From contig CAYJDG010000034.1 in the NCBI GenBank assembly GCA_964368875.1, forward strand, positions 1 to 22,937: DNA of 22,937 nt, read 5' to 3'. Below, piece by piece: positions 1 through 7,338 of the stretch (the stretch's first letter is position 1; every line of letters begins with the position of its first letter). The notes under the pieces are model-generated. The model saw only the letters and a program-made list of their open reading frames with translations. It was not told where the DNA came from and ran no database searches. This stretch comes from CAYJDG01 sp964368875 (GTDB taxonomy: Bacteria > Pseudomonadota > Alphaproteobacteria > Micavibrionales > Micavibrionaceae). Position numbers and translations under genes: made by a program.

Positions 1-94
1 GACCTCGTTGCGCGATCTGGGCTTGTCTGCGACGATGGCGGATCTTGATGCCGCCCTCGAAGAAGAATTCACCCGATGCATGTCCTCCGTTTAA
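1..94 (+). CDS. C-terminal fragment of an unrecognised protein
   Basis: An open frame enters from the left edge (first full codon at position 2) and stops at TAA 92-94. It encodes about 30 residues with a helical, acidic tail (LRDLGLS, then DLDAALEEE). The stop lies 19 nt inside purU, so the two genes would be translationally coupled. LRDLGLS followed by an acidic helix is weakly reminiscent of C-termini of iron-containing alcohol dehydrogenases, but 30 residues cannot support a family call. It could also be a chance open frame in the purU leader. Confidence 0.4.
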   Translation, partial: TSLRDLGLSATMADLDAALEEEFTRCMSSV

Positions 95-906
95 ATTGTT
101 CCGATAAGCCCGGCATCGTTGCCGCTGTGGCCACGTTGCTGGCCAGCCATGACTGCAACATCGAAGAGTCGTCGCAGTTCAATGATCCGTTTTCGGGGCA
201 GTTTTTTATGCGGGTGGTTTTTTCGACTTTGAAGGTCAGCAGTCTCGAAAATTTTATGGCCGGGTTGCCGGAGATCGCGGCGCGGTTCCAGATGCGCTGG
301 GAGGTTTGCAACCTCGCGGAGCCAGTGAAGACGATGATCCTTGTGTCCAAGGCGGATCATTGTCTGGTCGATTTGCTTTACAGGCAGCGCACGAAGACTT
401 TACCGCTCGAGATTACTGCGATTGTGTCCAATCATACTGATCTGAAAGATTGCAGTGACCTGCCGTTCCATCATCTGCCCGTGACACCCACGAGCAAGCC
501 TGCTCAGGAAAAGCAACTGCGCGCCCTGATCGAAAGCACGGGCACCGAGCTGGTGCTGCTCGCGCGGTATATGCAGATTTTATCAGCCGAGATGTCGCGC
601 GATTATCTGGGGCGGATCATCAACATCCACCATTCATTCCTGCCGGGATTTAAAGGCGCGAAGCCTTACACCCAAGCCTACGAGCGCGGCGTGAAGATGA
701 TTGGCGCAACCGCGCATTTTGCCAGTGAAGATTTAGACGAAGGTCCGATCATCGCGCAGCGCGTCGAGCGCGTCGACCATACCTACACGCCTGACAAAAT
801 GCAGGCGCTCGGGCGCGACACCGAGAGCGACGTGCTGGCGCGCGCGGTGAAGATGTATTGCGAACGCCGGATTTTCCTGCACGGGCAGAGGACGATTATT
901 CTTTAA
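76..906 (+). CDS. purU: Formyltetrahydrofolate deformylase PurU
   Basis: Hydrolyses 10-formyl-tetrahydrofolate to formate and tetrahydrofolate, balancing the one-carbon pool in the cytoplasm. The 276-aa protein has the usual two parts and about the usual family length (roughly 280-290). Residues 3-80 form an ACT-like regulatory domain (CSDKPGIV near the start, then FFMRV). Residues 85-276 form the formyltransferase-fold catalytic domain. The N-x-H motif is INIHHSFLP at 182-190 (N183, H185), and the catalytic Asp is D221 in DLDEGPII, matching the Asn/His/Asp triad of GART-type enzymes. The C-terminal stretch GRDTESDVLARAV is also typical. ATG 76 is the only reasonable start, because an in-frame stop lies at 46-48. 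It overlaps the preceding frame by 19 nt. Confidence 0.95.
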   Translation: MHVLRLNCSDKPGIVAAVATLLASHDCNIEESSQFNDPFSGQFFMRVVFSTLKVSSLENFMAGLPEIAARFQMRWEVCNLAEPVKTMILVSKADHCLVDLLYRQRTKTLPLEITAIVSNHTDLKDCSDLPFHHLPVTPTSKPAQEKQLRALIESTGTELVLLARYMQILSAEMSRDYLGRIINIHHSFLPGFKGAKPYTQAYERGVKMIGATAHFASEDLDEGPIIAQRVERVDHTYTPDKMQALGRDTESDVLARAVKMYCERRIFLHGQRTIIL

Positions 907-927
907 GTGGGCGTTTTCCCATATTTC

Positions 928-956
928 TTGACATATTTATGTCTTATGTCTATCCA
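928..956 (+). promoter_or_regulatory. Putative sigma70 promoter, possibly giving a leaderless mRNA
   Basis: A perfect TTGACA (928-933) is followed after 17 nt by TATCCA (951-956, 3 of 6 matches to TATAAT). Transcription would start near 963-965, on or just before the ATG at 965. No Shine-Dalgarno sequence is visible between 940 and 964. The -35 is strong and the -10 weak, so the exact start is inferred. Confidence 0.45.
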
Positions 957-964
957 TCCCGGCC

Positions 965-2515
965 ATGGATATAGATATTTATTACGCGGGGCCAAATGCC
1001 CGCCAGCAATATGCCGCGATGGCACCTGTCATCAAGGAAGCGTTTCACCGCACCGCGTCTGCGGGGCAGTTGTGGGACTGGGATAAAAGCAGCAATACGC
1101 TGAAGCGCAAACCTGCGCCCAAAATGAACATCCTGATCTCGACGGCGAAAGATGTCGACCCGAGCGGCGAATATAAGCAGCACAACTGGAGCACCCTGAT
1201 GGGGTGCGAACGGGAAGATACGGTCGAGTCGACCAAGGCTGAATATTACCTGTTCGAAATGTCGCGCAAGTTTCAGACGATCCTGCGTCATGCCGCGCGT
1301 CATGGCTTTTTATCGGCCCGTGCCTATGACCGTTTTACGCTGCGCGACCCGTTTACGGCGGGCGATCTGGTTGCAGGCAGCGTGAAGCAAATGTTCGCGC
1401 AAAGTAATGCGGCCGTTTATTCCGCAGACTTGCAGCAGCTTGGGCCTGCGGCCACCATGATCATCACACTTGCCGATGTTCCGGGTCAGCGCAATACGCT
1501 GCAAGCCTATTCACGGTTTACCAAAGACGATCTGGCACCCGTTGCGGTCTCTGAAAAAGATATTTTCACGTATGTGGTGGGACATGAAATCCTCGGTCAC
1601 AGCTTCTATGGTCATTCCGTGAACATGTCGAAAATGGATTTCACCTGCGCTGTGCTGGATTATGCCGATCTCGATCGAAAAATGTATGACGAAGCAGAGG
1701 CAGATGTTGCCGGAGCGCAATTTTACACCATCGCCCGTTCAATGAAACTGGCTGAGCAGGTGGATATTCCTGAACTGGTCGAGGCAAGCCGTGCACTGGG
1801 GGCGCTGTATAAAAACCGTAACGCTTATTCAATCAAGAACGGCAAAGATATTGTTTATTATATGCCGACGCTAAAGCTCGACACGACCAAGCCGAATTTT
1901 GATTCAGGTCTTTCGCGGGCTATTCCTAAAGGCGTGAGCGCTTTGCCGATCCTGATCAATACGGTCGCCGATGCCATCGCGGGCAAGCTGGTTGTGCTTA
2001 ACCGTAAGGCCGAAGTTACCGCCAATCCGGATGCGTTCAATGACACAGACAAAGAGGTTTTCAAGGTCGATCCGGCAGCGTTGAAACTTCTGCCGCATGT
2101 GTATGCGCTGTATGGATATTCCGCACGCTTTGGCATCAAGGTCGATCAAGAGCAGACACCTTTCCCACGCGACACGTCCATGCATGTAGCGAGTATCATG
2201 TACCTGAAAGAAAGCGGCGTGCTCGACCAGATTGCTGCGCGTCTGCAACCGCAGCTACGCACGATGCTTTATGATCTGGTTGGCGATTATCTGGCCGGAG
2301 TGGAAAAAATCGGTTCGGACGTTCTCAAGCAAAAAGCGCAGATGCATCTGGCAGGGCTGCGCACACGTGTCGCTCCGGAGATGGAGGCCATGCCAGAAAT
2401 CCTGACTCAGTTGACGGGTATCGATGTGCAGGGCAATCCGGCGGAGGCTGAGATTCAACAAAGCAGGGAAGCGAATAAGCTAACCAAGGCATTGCCAAGC
2501 TACCTGTTCAGATAA
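965..2515 (+). CDS. Putative cytoplasmic zinc metalloprotease with HEILGH motif
   Basis: A 516-aa protein with no signal peptide or membrane segment, so probably cytoplasmic. The one recognisable functional element is HEILGH at 207-212, a gluzincin-type HExxH zinc site. It is followed by DEAEAD at 242-247, whose E243 or E245 could be the third zinc ligand. HxxGH followed by a downstream E/D-rich helix resembles M48-like and other gluzincin sites, but the rest of the chain matches no family I know. The C-terminal third is helical and rich in charged residues. The gene appears monocistronic behind its own promoter. It ends immediately before the stop of the convergent minus-strand gene, with no bases between the two stop codons. 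Substrate and role are unknown; the protease call rests on the motif. Confidence 0.65.
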   Translation: MDIDIYYAGPNARQQYAAMAPVIKEAFHRTASAGQLWDWDKSSNTLKRKPAPKMNILISTAKDVDPSGEYKQHNWSTLMGCEREDTVESTKAEYYLFEMSRKFQTILRHAARHGFLSARAYDRFTLRDPFTAGDLVAGSVKQMFAQSNAAVYSADLQQLGPAATMIITLADVPGQRNTLQAYSRFTKDDLAPVAVSEKDIFTYVVGHEILGHSFYGHSVNMSKMDFTCAVLDYADLDRKMYDEAEADVAGAQFYTIARSMKLAEQVDIPELVEASRALGALYKNRNAYSIKNGKDIVYYMPTLKLDTTKPNFDSGLSRAIPKGVSALPILINTVADAIAGKLVVLNRKAEVTANPDAFNDTDKEVFKVDPAALKLLPHVYALYGYSARFGIKVDQEQTPFPRDTSMHVASIMYLKESGVLDQIAARLQPQLRTMLYDLVGDYLAGVEKIGSDVLKQKAQMHLAGLRTRVAPEMEAMPEILTQLTGIDVQGNPAEAEIQQSREANKLTKALPSYLFR

Positions 2516-2878
2516 TCAATACGTCCCGGTGATCTTAACCAACCTCAGGCGGTCCCAGTCTTGCAGGGAGTGGGGCTGGAGATACCGGCGGAAGCGTTCG
2601 GGATCGATTTCGGTTGCGCTCCAGACGGACTGGATGCTTTCAAGGAGACCGAGCGTGGCCCAGTCGCGGGCTTTTTTATTGCCAAGCGTGTAGAAGCGTT
2701 CGATCTGGATGGCGAGGCTGGGAAATTCTTCGACATGACCCGCGCGGTAAAGTTCAAGCAAATGATTGGCGAAGGCTTGCGATAAGAGGCTGGGCGGGAG
2801 TTTTTCGTTTTCAGCGTCGAAGACCGGGGCAGAGGAGGGGCAAACTCTGACGAGTTCGTGATAGACGGTGGGGAACAT
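2516..2878 (-). CDS. Small alpha-helical protein of unknown function
   Basis: A 120-aa predicted cytoplasmic protein, mostly helical. It contains ERFYTLGNKKARDWATLGLLESIQ-type sequence in the middle (roughly residues 60-85) and a basic C-terminus. The pattern of an aromatic helix followed by a 'LGLLESIQ' helix is faintly like small immunity or DUF7674-type proteins, which I cannot verify. It is preferred over the two opposite-strand frames here because its composition is balanced and protein-like. Start ATG 2876-2878; a CAGG element about 9 nt upstream is a weak ribosome binding site. It lies 90 nt downstream of the formylglutamate amidohydrolase-like gene and could be co-transcribed with it. 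Confidence 0.6.
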   Translation of the reverse strand: MFPTVYHELVRVCPSSAPVFDAENEKLPPSLLSQAFANHLLELYRAGHVEEFPSLAIQIERFYTLGNKKARDWATLGLLESIQSVWSATEIDPERFRRYLQPHSLQDWDRLRLVKITGTY

Positions 2879-2968
2879 GGGATGTGCCTGACGTTTTTCG
2901 GGGTTGCAAACTCAGAAGCAGAAATGCTGTGTCCTAACCAACCTGACTGAAAATAAAAAGTTCCTGAT

Positions 2969-3856
2969 TCAATCTGCCGCCGCAGGAATTTTCATTTGTG
3001 CTACATAATCGCGCATAAAAACAATTAACGCGTCGAGGTGTGCTTTAAGAGTTTCGTAACCTTTATGAATCTCGTTGGCCTCCTCATCAAGATATAACGC
3101 CTTGCTGAGTTCGATCTGCAAAGAGTGACGATGACGCGTCGGTTGCGCGTAGCGGCGCAGCAGCTCAACACCTTTGTAAGGGTTGTTGAGCGAGACGCGG
3201 TAGCCCAGATTTGTCAGATAGGATTTTACTTCCTGTGCGAAGACCGGATCGCAGGTCGTGCCATCGCGTGTGCCGAGCACCATGTCGACACGGTTGCCCT
3301 CGAGCGGACGAAACACGGCACCAGGGCTGGCATAGGCGGAGGTTGAGGGCATGGAGTGGCAATTGATATGCCAGACCTGCCCATGCGCGGCATAGGTTTC
3401 ATCGAGCAGCGTGCGGAGCGCAGTGTGATAAGGCACGTAATATTTTTCGAGGCGGTTCTGAATTTCGGCGACACCGAGCTTGCGATCATAAATCGGAAAG
3501 CCGGGACGGAGCAGGCGGCGGATCAGACCATGCCCGGCGGAGGAACGTCCATCACGGGCGAGCAGGCCGGGCCATGCTTCTGCGAGGATGCTGGGGTCGA
3601 TATCGGTTTCCGTGCGGTTGACATCGATATAGGTACGCGGAAACAGCGCGCAGAGCAGGGGGGCACCATGTGAAGGCGCCGCCGCGAAGAGGTCATCGAC
3701 GCGGGTGTCTTCGGCTTTGTGCAAAAGTTTGGTTGAGCACGCATAGCCGAAATCCGGTGGGTAGATGGTGCCGCTGTGGGGGGAGTCGAACACGAAAGGC
3801 CCGGCAAGGCCTGCGGGGCGGGTGATTTCATAGACATCTGGCAAGCGGTCTTGCAT
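2969..3856 (-). CDS. N-formylglutamate amidohydrolase family protein
   Basis: The family (PF05013) hydrolyses N-formyl-glutamate or related N-acyl amino acids using zinc. The 295-aa protein carries the family blocks in order: DSPHSG (24-29), RVDDLF (52-57), RTYIDVNR (74-81), a CHSMP block (166-170), NPYKGVELLRRY (225-236) and QIELSKALY (247-255), with E249 likely catalytic or metal-binding. The usual DCHSMP reads NCHSMP here (N165), an unusual change in a core motif. No histidine-utilisation genes are nearby, so a role in histidine breakdown is not supported by context. A start at ATG 3854-3856 fits family N-termini. It is transcribed divergently from serS, with 80 nt between start codons. 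The family call is firm; the substrate is not. Confidence 0.9.
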   Translation of the reverse strand: MQDRLPDVYEITRPAGLAGPFVFDSPHSGTIYPPDFGYACSTKLLHKAEDTRVDDLFAAAPSHGAPLLCALFPRTYIDVNRTETDIDPSILAEAWPGLLARDGRSSAGHGLIRRLLRPGFPIYDRKLGVAEIQNRLEKYYVPYHTALRTLLDETYAAHGQVWHINCHSMPSTSAYASPGAVFRPLEGNRVDMVLGTRDGTTCDPVFAQEVKSYLTNLGYRVSLNNPYKGVELLRRYAQPTRHRHSLQIELSKALYLDEEANEIHKGYETLKAHLDALIVFMRDYVAQMKIPAAAD

Positions 3857-3878
3857 GAAGCCTTCAGGGGCGGCGAAG

Positions 3879-3908
3879 TTCTTGTTTCCTGCCCCTATTT
3901 TATATAAA
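3879..3908 (+). promoter_or_regulatory. Putative promoter of serS
   Basis: In the 80-nt gap between divergent start codons, TTCTTG (3879-3884) is followed after 18 nt by TATAAA (3903-3908). Transcription would begin near 3915, giving a short leader with an AGAGA ribosome-binding element (about 3923-3928). The -35 element is poor. Confidence 0.35.
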
Positions 3909-3936
3909 GTCTGGCAAAAGCAAAGAGATACGAATT

Positions 3937-5304
3937 ATGCACGATTTAAAAGCCATCCGTGACAATCCAGCTGCCTATGACGCGAATTGGGCGCGGCGCG
4001 GACTGTCCCCGCAGACACCTGCCATTCTGAAGATGGACGAGGAACGCCGGGCCGTGCAGACGCAGGTCCAGCACTTGCTGGCCCGCCGCAATGAAGCGTC
4101 GAAGGAAATCGGGGCGATCAAATCCAAAGGCGGCGATGCGGCTGCGCTGATGGCAGAGGTTGCTGGCATCAAAGAAAAATCGGCGGAGCTTGAGGCACGC
4201 GATGCGGCTCTGGCTGAAGAACTGAATACGTTATTGATGTCGATCCCGAACCAGCTGGCGGACGATACGCCGAACGGCAAAGACGAAGACGACAATGTTG
4301 AGCTGAGCCGCCATGGCGAACCGACACGGTCAAACCACGGTGTCGATCACGTTGTGATCGGCGAGGCACTGGGGATGCTGGATTTTGAAACGGCGGCGAA
4401 AGTTGCCGGATCGCGCTTTTCAATCACGCGTGGCGGCTTGGCCCGTCTGGAGCGCGCGCTTGGGCAGTTCATGCTCGATACGCATACGGAACATCATGGG
4501 TATACCGAAGTGATCGCGCCGTTGCTGGTCACGACCGATGTCATGTATGGCACGGGGCAATTGCCGAAATTCAAAGACGACCAGTTTGAAACCACTGACG
4601 GGCGCTGGCTTATACCAACATCCGAAGTCGTTCTCACCAATATGGTGCGCGAACAGATCCTGGATATCGGTGATCTGCCGCTGCGCTATACGTCGCTGAC
4701 GCCATGCTTCCGCAAGGAAGCCGGATCGGCGGGGAAAGACACCAAGGGCATTATTCGCCAGCATCAGTTCTATAAGGTTGAGCTGGTCTCGATCACGCTG
4801 CCGGAAGAGAGCAACAACGAGCATGGGCGCATGACCGAATGCGCGCAGAACATCCTGACCAAGCTCGATCTGCCGTTCCGCACGCTTGCGCTGTGCACCG
4901 GTGATATCGGGTTTGGTGCCCGCAAGACCTATGATCTTGAAGTGTGGCTGCCGGGGCAGAACAAGTACCGCGAGATTTCGAGCTGTTCGAACTGCGGCGA
5001 CTTTCAGGCGCGGCGCATGAAAGCCCGCTTTAAGCGTCCGGGCGCGAAGGAAACCGAATTCGTACATACGCTGAACGGGTCGGGCCTTGCTGTTGGCCGC
5101 ACGCTGGTCGCGGTGATGGAGAATTATTATGATCCGACGGATGGCGGCGTATTTATCCCGCCGGTGTTGCGCCCGTATATGAATAATCTCGAGAAGCTGC
5201 TGCCCGACGGGATGACCCAAGAGGCCGGACAGGTAGAAACCACCGGACAGATCGCGGTTGATGTGGCGGTGGAAGAAGTCGAAGCGCAGGTTAAGCGCGG
5301 GTAA
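3937..5304 (+). CDS. serS: Seryl-tRNA synthetase
   Basis: Charges tRNA-Ser (and tRNA-Sec) with serine in the cytoplasm. The 455-aa class II synthetase begins with the typical MHDLKAIRDNP. Residues about 30-100 form the long antiparallel coiled-coil arm that contacts the tRNA. Motif 2 is CFRKEAGSAGKDTKG from residue 257, followed by RQHQF. Motif 3 is NGSGLAVGR at 380-388. Most bacterial SerRS are about 425-430 aa and end soon after a 'RPYM..LE' sequence. This one continues about 30 residues past PYMNNLEKL with an acidic, low-complexity tail. A diverged copy of the DNA encoding MNNLEKL lies about 370 nt downstream. The next gene is pcm, although related genomes often have surE in between. Confidence 0.97.
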   Translation: MHDLKAIRDNPAAYDANWARRGLSPQTPAILKMDEERRAVQTQVQHLLARRNEASKEIGAIKSKGGDAAALMAEVAGIKEKSAELEARDAALAEELNTLLMSIPNQLADDTPNGKDEDDNVELSRHGEPTRSNHGVDHVVIGEALGMLDFETAAKVAGSRFSITRGGLARLERALGQFMLDTHTEHHGYTEVIAPLLVTTDVMYGTGQLPKFKDDQFETTDGRWLIPTSEVVLTNMVREQILDIGDLPLRYTSLTPCFRKEAGSAGKDTKGIIRQHQFYKVELVSITLPEESNNEHGRMTECAQNILTKLDLPFRTLALCTGDIGFGARKTYDLEVWLPGQNKYREISSCSNCGDFQARRMKARFKRPGAKETEFVHTLNGSGLAVGRTLVAVMENYYDPTDGGVFIPPVLRPYMNNLEKLLPDGMTQEAGQVETTGQIAVDVAVEEVEAQVKRG

Positions 5305-5307
5305 GGG

Positions 5308-5529
5308 GTTTACCACAGCGCACACAGCGGTCACAGCGCTGGTGATGATCTCAATCTTGAAATTATTTTTTGGAATGTCATCCCACGGCTTGGCCGGGGG
5401 ATCCAGAAAATGGCAGGCATATTCATTTATCCCGACAATGGATCCCCCGCCTGCGCGGAGGATGACAAAAGAGACAGGGCGGATGAGAGTATAAACGGCA
5501 ATCGCGCTGTGGTCGCTGTGGTGAAACCC
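5308..5529. repeat. Gene-less element bounded by inverted CACAGCG arrays
   Basis: The left end (5312-5338) has three tandem 9-nt units of form nnCACAGCG. The right end (5504-5522) has two such units in inverted orientation. The inversion extends outward through GGGTTT(C)ACC on both sides. The same 3-unit plus 2-unit inverted layout bounds the GxxExxY gene at 21181-21627. I infer a MITE-like empty relative of that unit. No transposase is encoded. Confidence 0.7.
5376..5467. repeat. Inner imperfect inverted repeat with TGTCATCC ends
   Basis: The left arm 5376-5405 starts TGTCATCC and ends GGGGGATCCA. The right arm 5439-5467 is its imperfect reverse complement, starting TGGATCCCCC and ending GGATGACA. 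About 33 nt separate the arms. The form resembles the dispersed GTCATCC...GGATCC palindromes I recall from alphaproteobacterial and rickettsial genomes. It is nested inside the CACAGCG element and could fold as a long hairpin in a transcript. Confidence 0.7.
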
Positions 5530-5546
5530 TTCTTTTTTCAGAAGTT

Positions 5547-5574
5547 TATGAATAATCTTGAGAAACTGCGCCCC
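5547..5574 (+). repeat. Diverged copy of the serS 3' end
   Basis: The 28-nt stretch matches 5178-5205 inside serS at 24 of 28 positions, including 12 exact bases at its start (TATGAATAATCT). In serS it encodes YMNNLEKLLP; here the same frame would read FMNNLEKLRP. It lies just outside the right end of the CACAGCG element, consistent with duplication or rearrangement of the serS end when the gap formed. Confidence 0.5.
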
Positions 5575-5638
5575 TTGAGCCAGAATGGGGGCAGGTTCAC
5601 CACTTCACCTCGCCCCACTCGGGATTATCTAAACTATC

Positions 5639-6322
5639 ATGTCGTTTCCAGACCAGGCCAAGATCAGGCTGATCATGCATCTGCGTCAGATGGGGATCAG
5701 CGACACCAACGTTCTTAACGCGATTGAAAAAACCGCGCGCGAAGCCTTTGTGCCACATTCCTTCCATGATCAGGCCTATGAAGACACAGCCTTGCCCATC
5801 GGTCTTGGGCAGACGATCAGCCAGCCGTATATCGTGGCCTACATGACGCAGGCGCTGGAACTTGAAGAGCGCATGACGGTGCTGGAGATCGGGACCGGGT
5901 CGGGGTATCAGACGACCGTGCTCGCGAAACTCTGCCGCCGTGTCTATACGATCGAGCGGCACAAACCATTGCTTGAACTGGCGCAGCAGCATTTTGAAAA
6001 TTTCAAATTGCGCAACGTCACCGCGATTGCCGGCGACGGCATGCATGGCTGGCCGGAGCCGAATGAATTTGACCGCATTATCGTTACGGCAGCCGCAGCC
6101 GAGCCACCGTTGGCACTCCTCGATCAACTGAAGGTCGGCGGGATCATGATCATCCCGGTTGGTGATCAGGGCAAGCCGCAGGTGCTGCGCCGTTATAAAC
6201 GCGAGAGCGAGGATATTTACGCCAAGCAGGATTTACTGCCGGTGCGCTTCGTGCCGTTGCTGCCGGATGTGCCGCGCGGCAACACCTATACCCGCGCCGA
6301 TCTGGAAGAGATGACAGCATGA
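5639..6322 (+). CDS. pcm: Protein-L-isoaspartate O-methyltransferase
   Basis: Repairs age-damaged proteins by methylating L-isoaspartyl residues with S-adenosylmethionine. The 227-aa protein is close to the usual length (about 210-220). GQTISQPYIVAYMT (57-70) is the substrate-binding signature, VLEIGTGSGYQT (81-92) is SAM motif I, FDRIIVTAAA follows near residues 148-157, and LPVRFVPLL lies near the C-terminus. No strong ribosome binding site is visible before ATG 5639, which follows the repeat-filled gap. The stop overlaps the start of the NlpD-like gene (ATGA), so the two are coupled. The pcm-nlpD pairing is known in many Proteobacteria. Confidence 0.95.
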   Translation: MSFPDQAKIRLIMHLRQMGISDTNVLNAIEKTAREAFVPHSFHDQAYEDTALPIGLGQTISQPYIVAYMTQALELEERMTVLEIGTGSGYQTTVLAKLCRRVYTIERHKPLLELAQQHFENFKLRNVTAIAGDGMHGWPEPNEFDRIIVTAAAAEPPLALLDQLKVGGIMIIPVGDQGKPQVLRRYKRESEDIYAKQDLLPVRFVPLLPDVPRGNTYTRADLEEMTA

Positions 6323-7338
6323 AAGCCGGACACGCCATTCTGCTGGGAGTTTCGTTGATCGCACTTGCCTCATGCAAGACCACGCGCACCGAGTCTGCCT
6401 CTACCGCGGTGCCTGTGCATACCTATGGCGCGTCGGCAGGCAACGGCAGCCTCGGCTATCATACGGTGCATACGGGCGAAACGGTGTGGACGATTTCGCA
6501 GCGCTACGGCCTGGTGCTGCGTGATATTCTCGATGCCAATGATTTGCAGCCGCCGTATAATTTACCTGCGGGAGCGCGCCTGACACTGCCTGCGCCGCAG
6601 ACGTATAAGGTGCGGAGCGGCGACAGTCTTTATACGATTTCGCGCCTGTTCAATACGTCCACGACCGATCTTGCCAAGCTCAACCATTTGTCGGCGCCGT
6701 ATAAAATGGCGGCGGGGCAGACGCTTAAATTACCGCCGAAATATGAAGCGCCCGCCGTGGTGCAACCAGTCGTCTACCGCCCTCCGGCCCCGGTGCAACA
6801 GCCGGAGCGGATCGAGACGGAGCCTTTGCCGCCCGTTGCCAGCGCAGGTGGCTATGTGCCGCCATCCTCCTCGCCGGATGAATATCAGGACGATCTGCCA
6901 GCAAAGGCCAAGCCTGTATCAGCGACAACCGCCAAAGCCATCGGCACACCGCCCGCGCGCGAAGGCAAATTCATCAAGCCAGTCGCGGGGCGGATCATTT
7001 CAGGGTACGGCCTGAAAAAAGACGGGCTGCATAATGACGGCGTGAACATTCAGGCCGCCAAAGGCGACGCGGTGCGTTCTGCTGAAACCGGCGTGGTCGT
7101 CTACACCGGCAGCCAGATCGAAGGCTATGGCAACCTGATCCTGATCCGCCATGCCGATCAGTATGTGACGGCGTATGCGCATCTGGATAAGACGCTGGTC
7201 AAGAAGGGCGATAAAGTGAAGCGTGGTCAGACGGTCGGCACGGTCGGGTCGACCGGATCAGTCGACAAGCCACAGCTGCATTTTGAAATTCGCAAAGGCA
7301 CCAAGGCGCTCGACCCGTCGGGTCTGGTCACGCTTTAG
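6319..7338 (+). CDS. NlpD-like LysM/M23 lipoprotein, probable amidase activator
   Basis: Cell-envelope lipoprotein of 339 aa. The signal sequence ends in the lipobox LASC (16-19), so C19 should be lipidated. Two LysM peptidoglycan-binding domains follow (about 47-91 and 95-139), then a Pro-rich linker (140-215) and an M23/LytM domain (216-339). The zinc site is degenerate. The usual HxGxD reads H238-N-D-G-V-N243, and the usual HxH near the end reads Q319-L-H321, leaving H238, H288 and H321. E. coli NlpD is similarly degenerate and activates a cell-wall amidase rather than cutting itself; I infer the same here. It overlaps pcm by 4 nt and its stop overlaps the convergent gene by 4 nt. GGAAGAG upstream is a good ribosome binding site. 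Confidence 0.9.
   Translation: MKAGHAILLGVSLIALASCKTTRTESASTAVPVHTYGASAGNGSLGYHTVHTGETVWTISQRYGLVLRDILDANDLQPPYNLPAGARLTLPAPQTYKVRSGDSLYTISRLFNTSTTDLAKLNHLSAPYKMAAGQTLKLPPKYEAPAVVQPVVYRPPAPVQQPERIETEPLPPVASAGGYVPPSSSPDEYQDDLPAKAKPVSATTAKAIGTPPAREGKFIKPVAGRIISGYGLKKDGLHNDGVNIQAAKGDAVRSAETGVVVYTGSQIEGYGNLILIRHADQYVTAYAHLDKTLVKKGDKVKRGQTVGTVGSTGSVDKPQLHFEIRKGTKALDPSGLVTL

Larger units (their letters stand above)
5305..5638. other. Repeat-filled serS-pcm gap, no convincing gene
   Basis: A 334-bp gap. It holds an outer inverted pair of CACAGCG arrays (5308-5529), an inner inverted repeat (5376-5467) and a diverged fragment resembling the serS 3' end (5547-5574). Open frames crossing it have no protein-like features and simply run through the repeats. 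In several alphaproteobacterial genomes I know of, surE occupies the serS-pcm position; no remnant of SurE coding sequence is recognisable here. Confidence 0.75.

Noticed and set aside
4420..5334. 304-aa open frame on the minus strand opposite serS
   Set aside because: It lies wholly over serS coding sequence, is rich in Arg/His as expected for an antisense shadow, and has no domain.
5308..5340. CRISPR-like array of short repeats
   Set aside because: Units are 9 nt and contiguous, with no spacers, and no cas genes are present.
5410..5718. 102-aa frame through the serS-pcm gap
   Set aside because: It runs through repeats, reads out of frame into pcm, and its only protein-like part is the duplicated MNNLEKL fragment.
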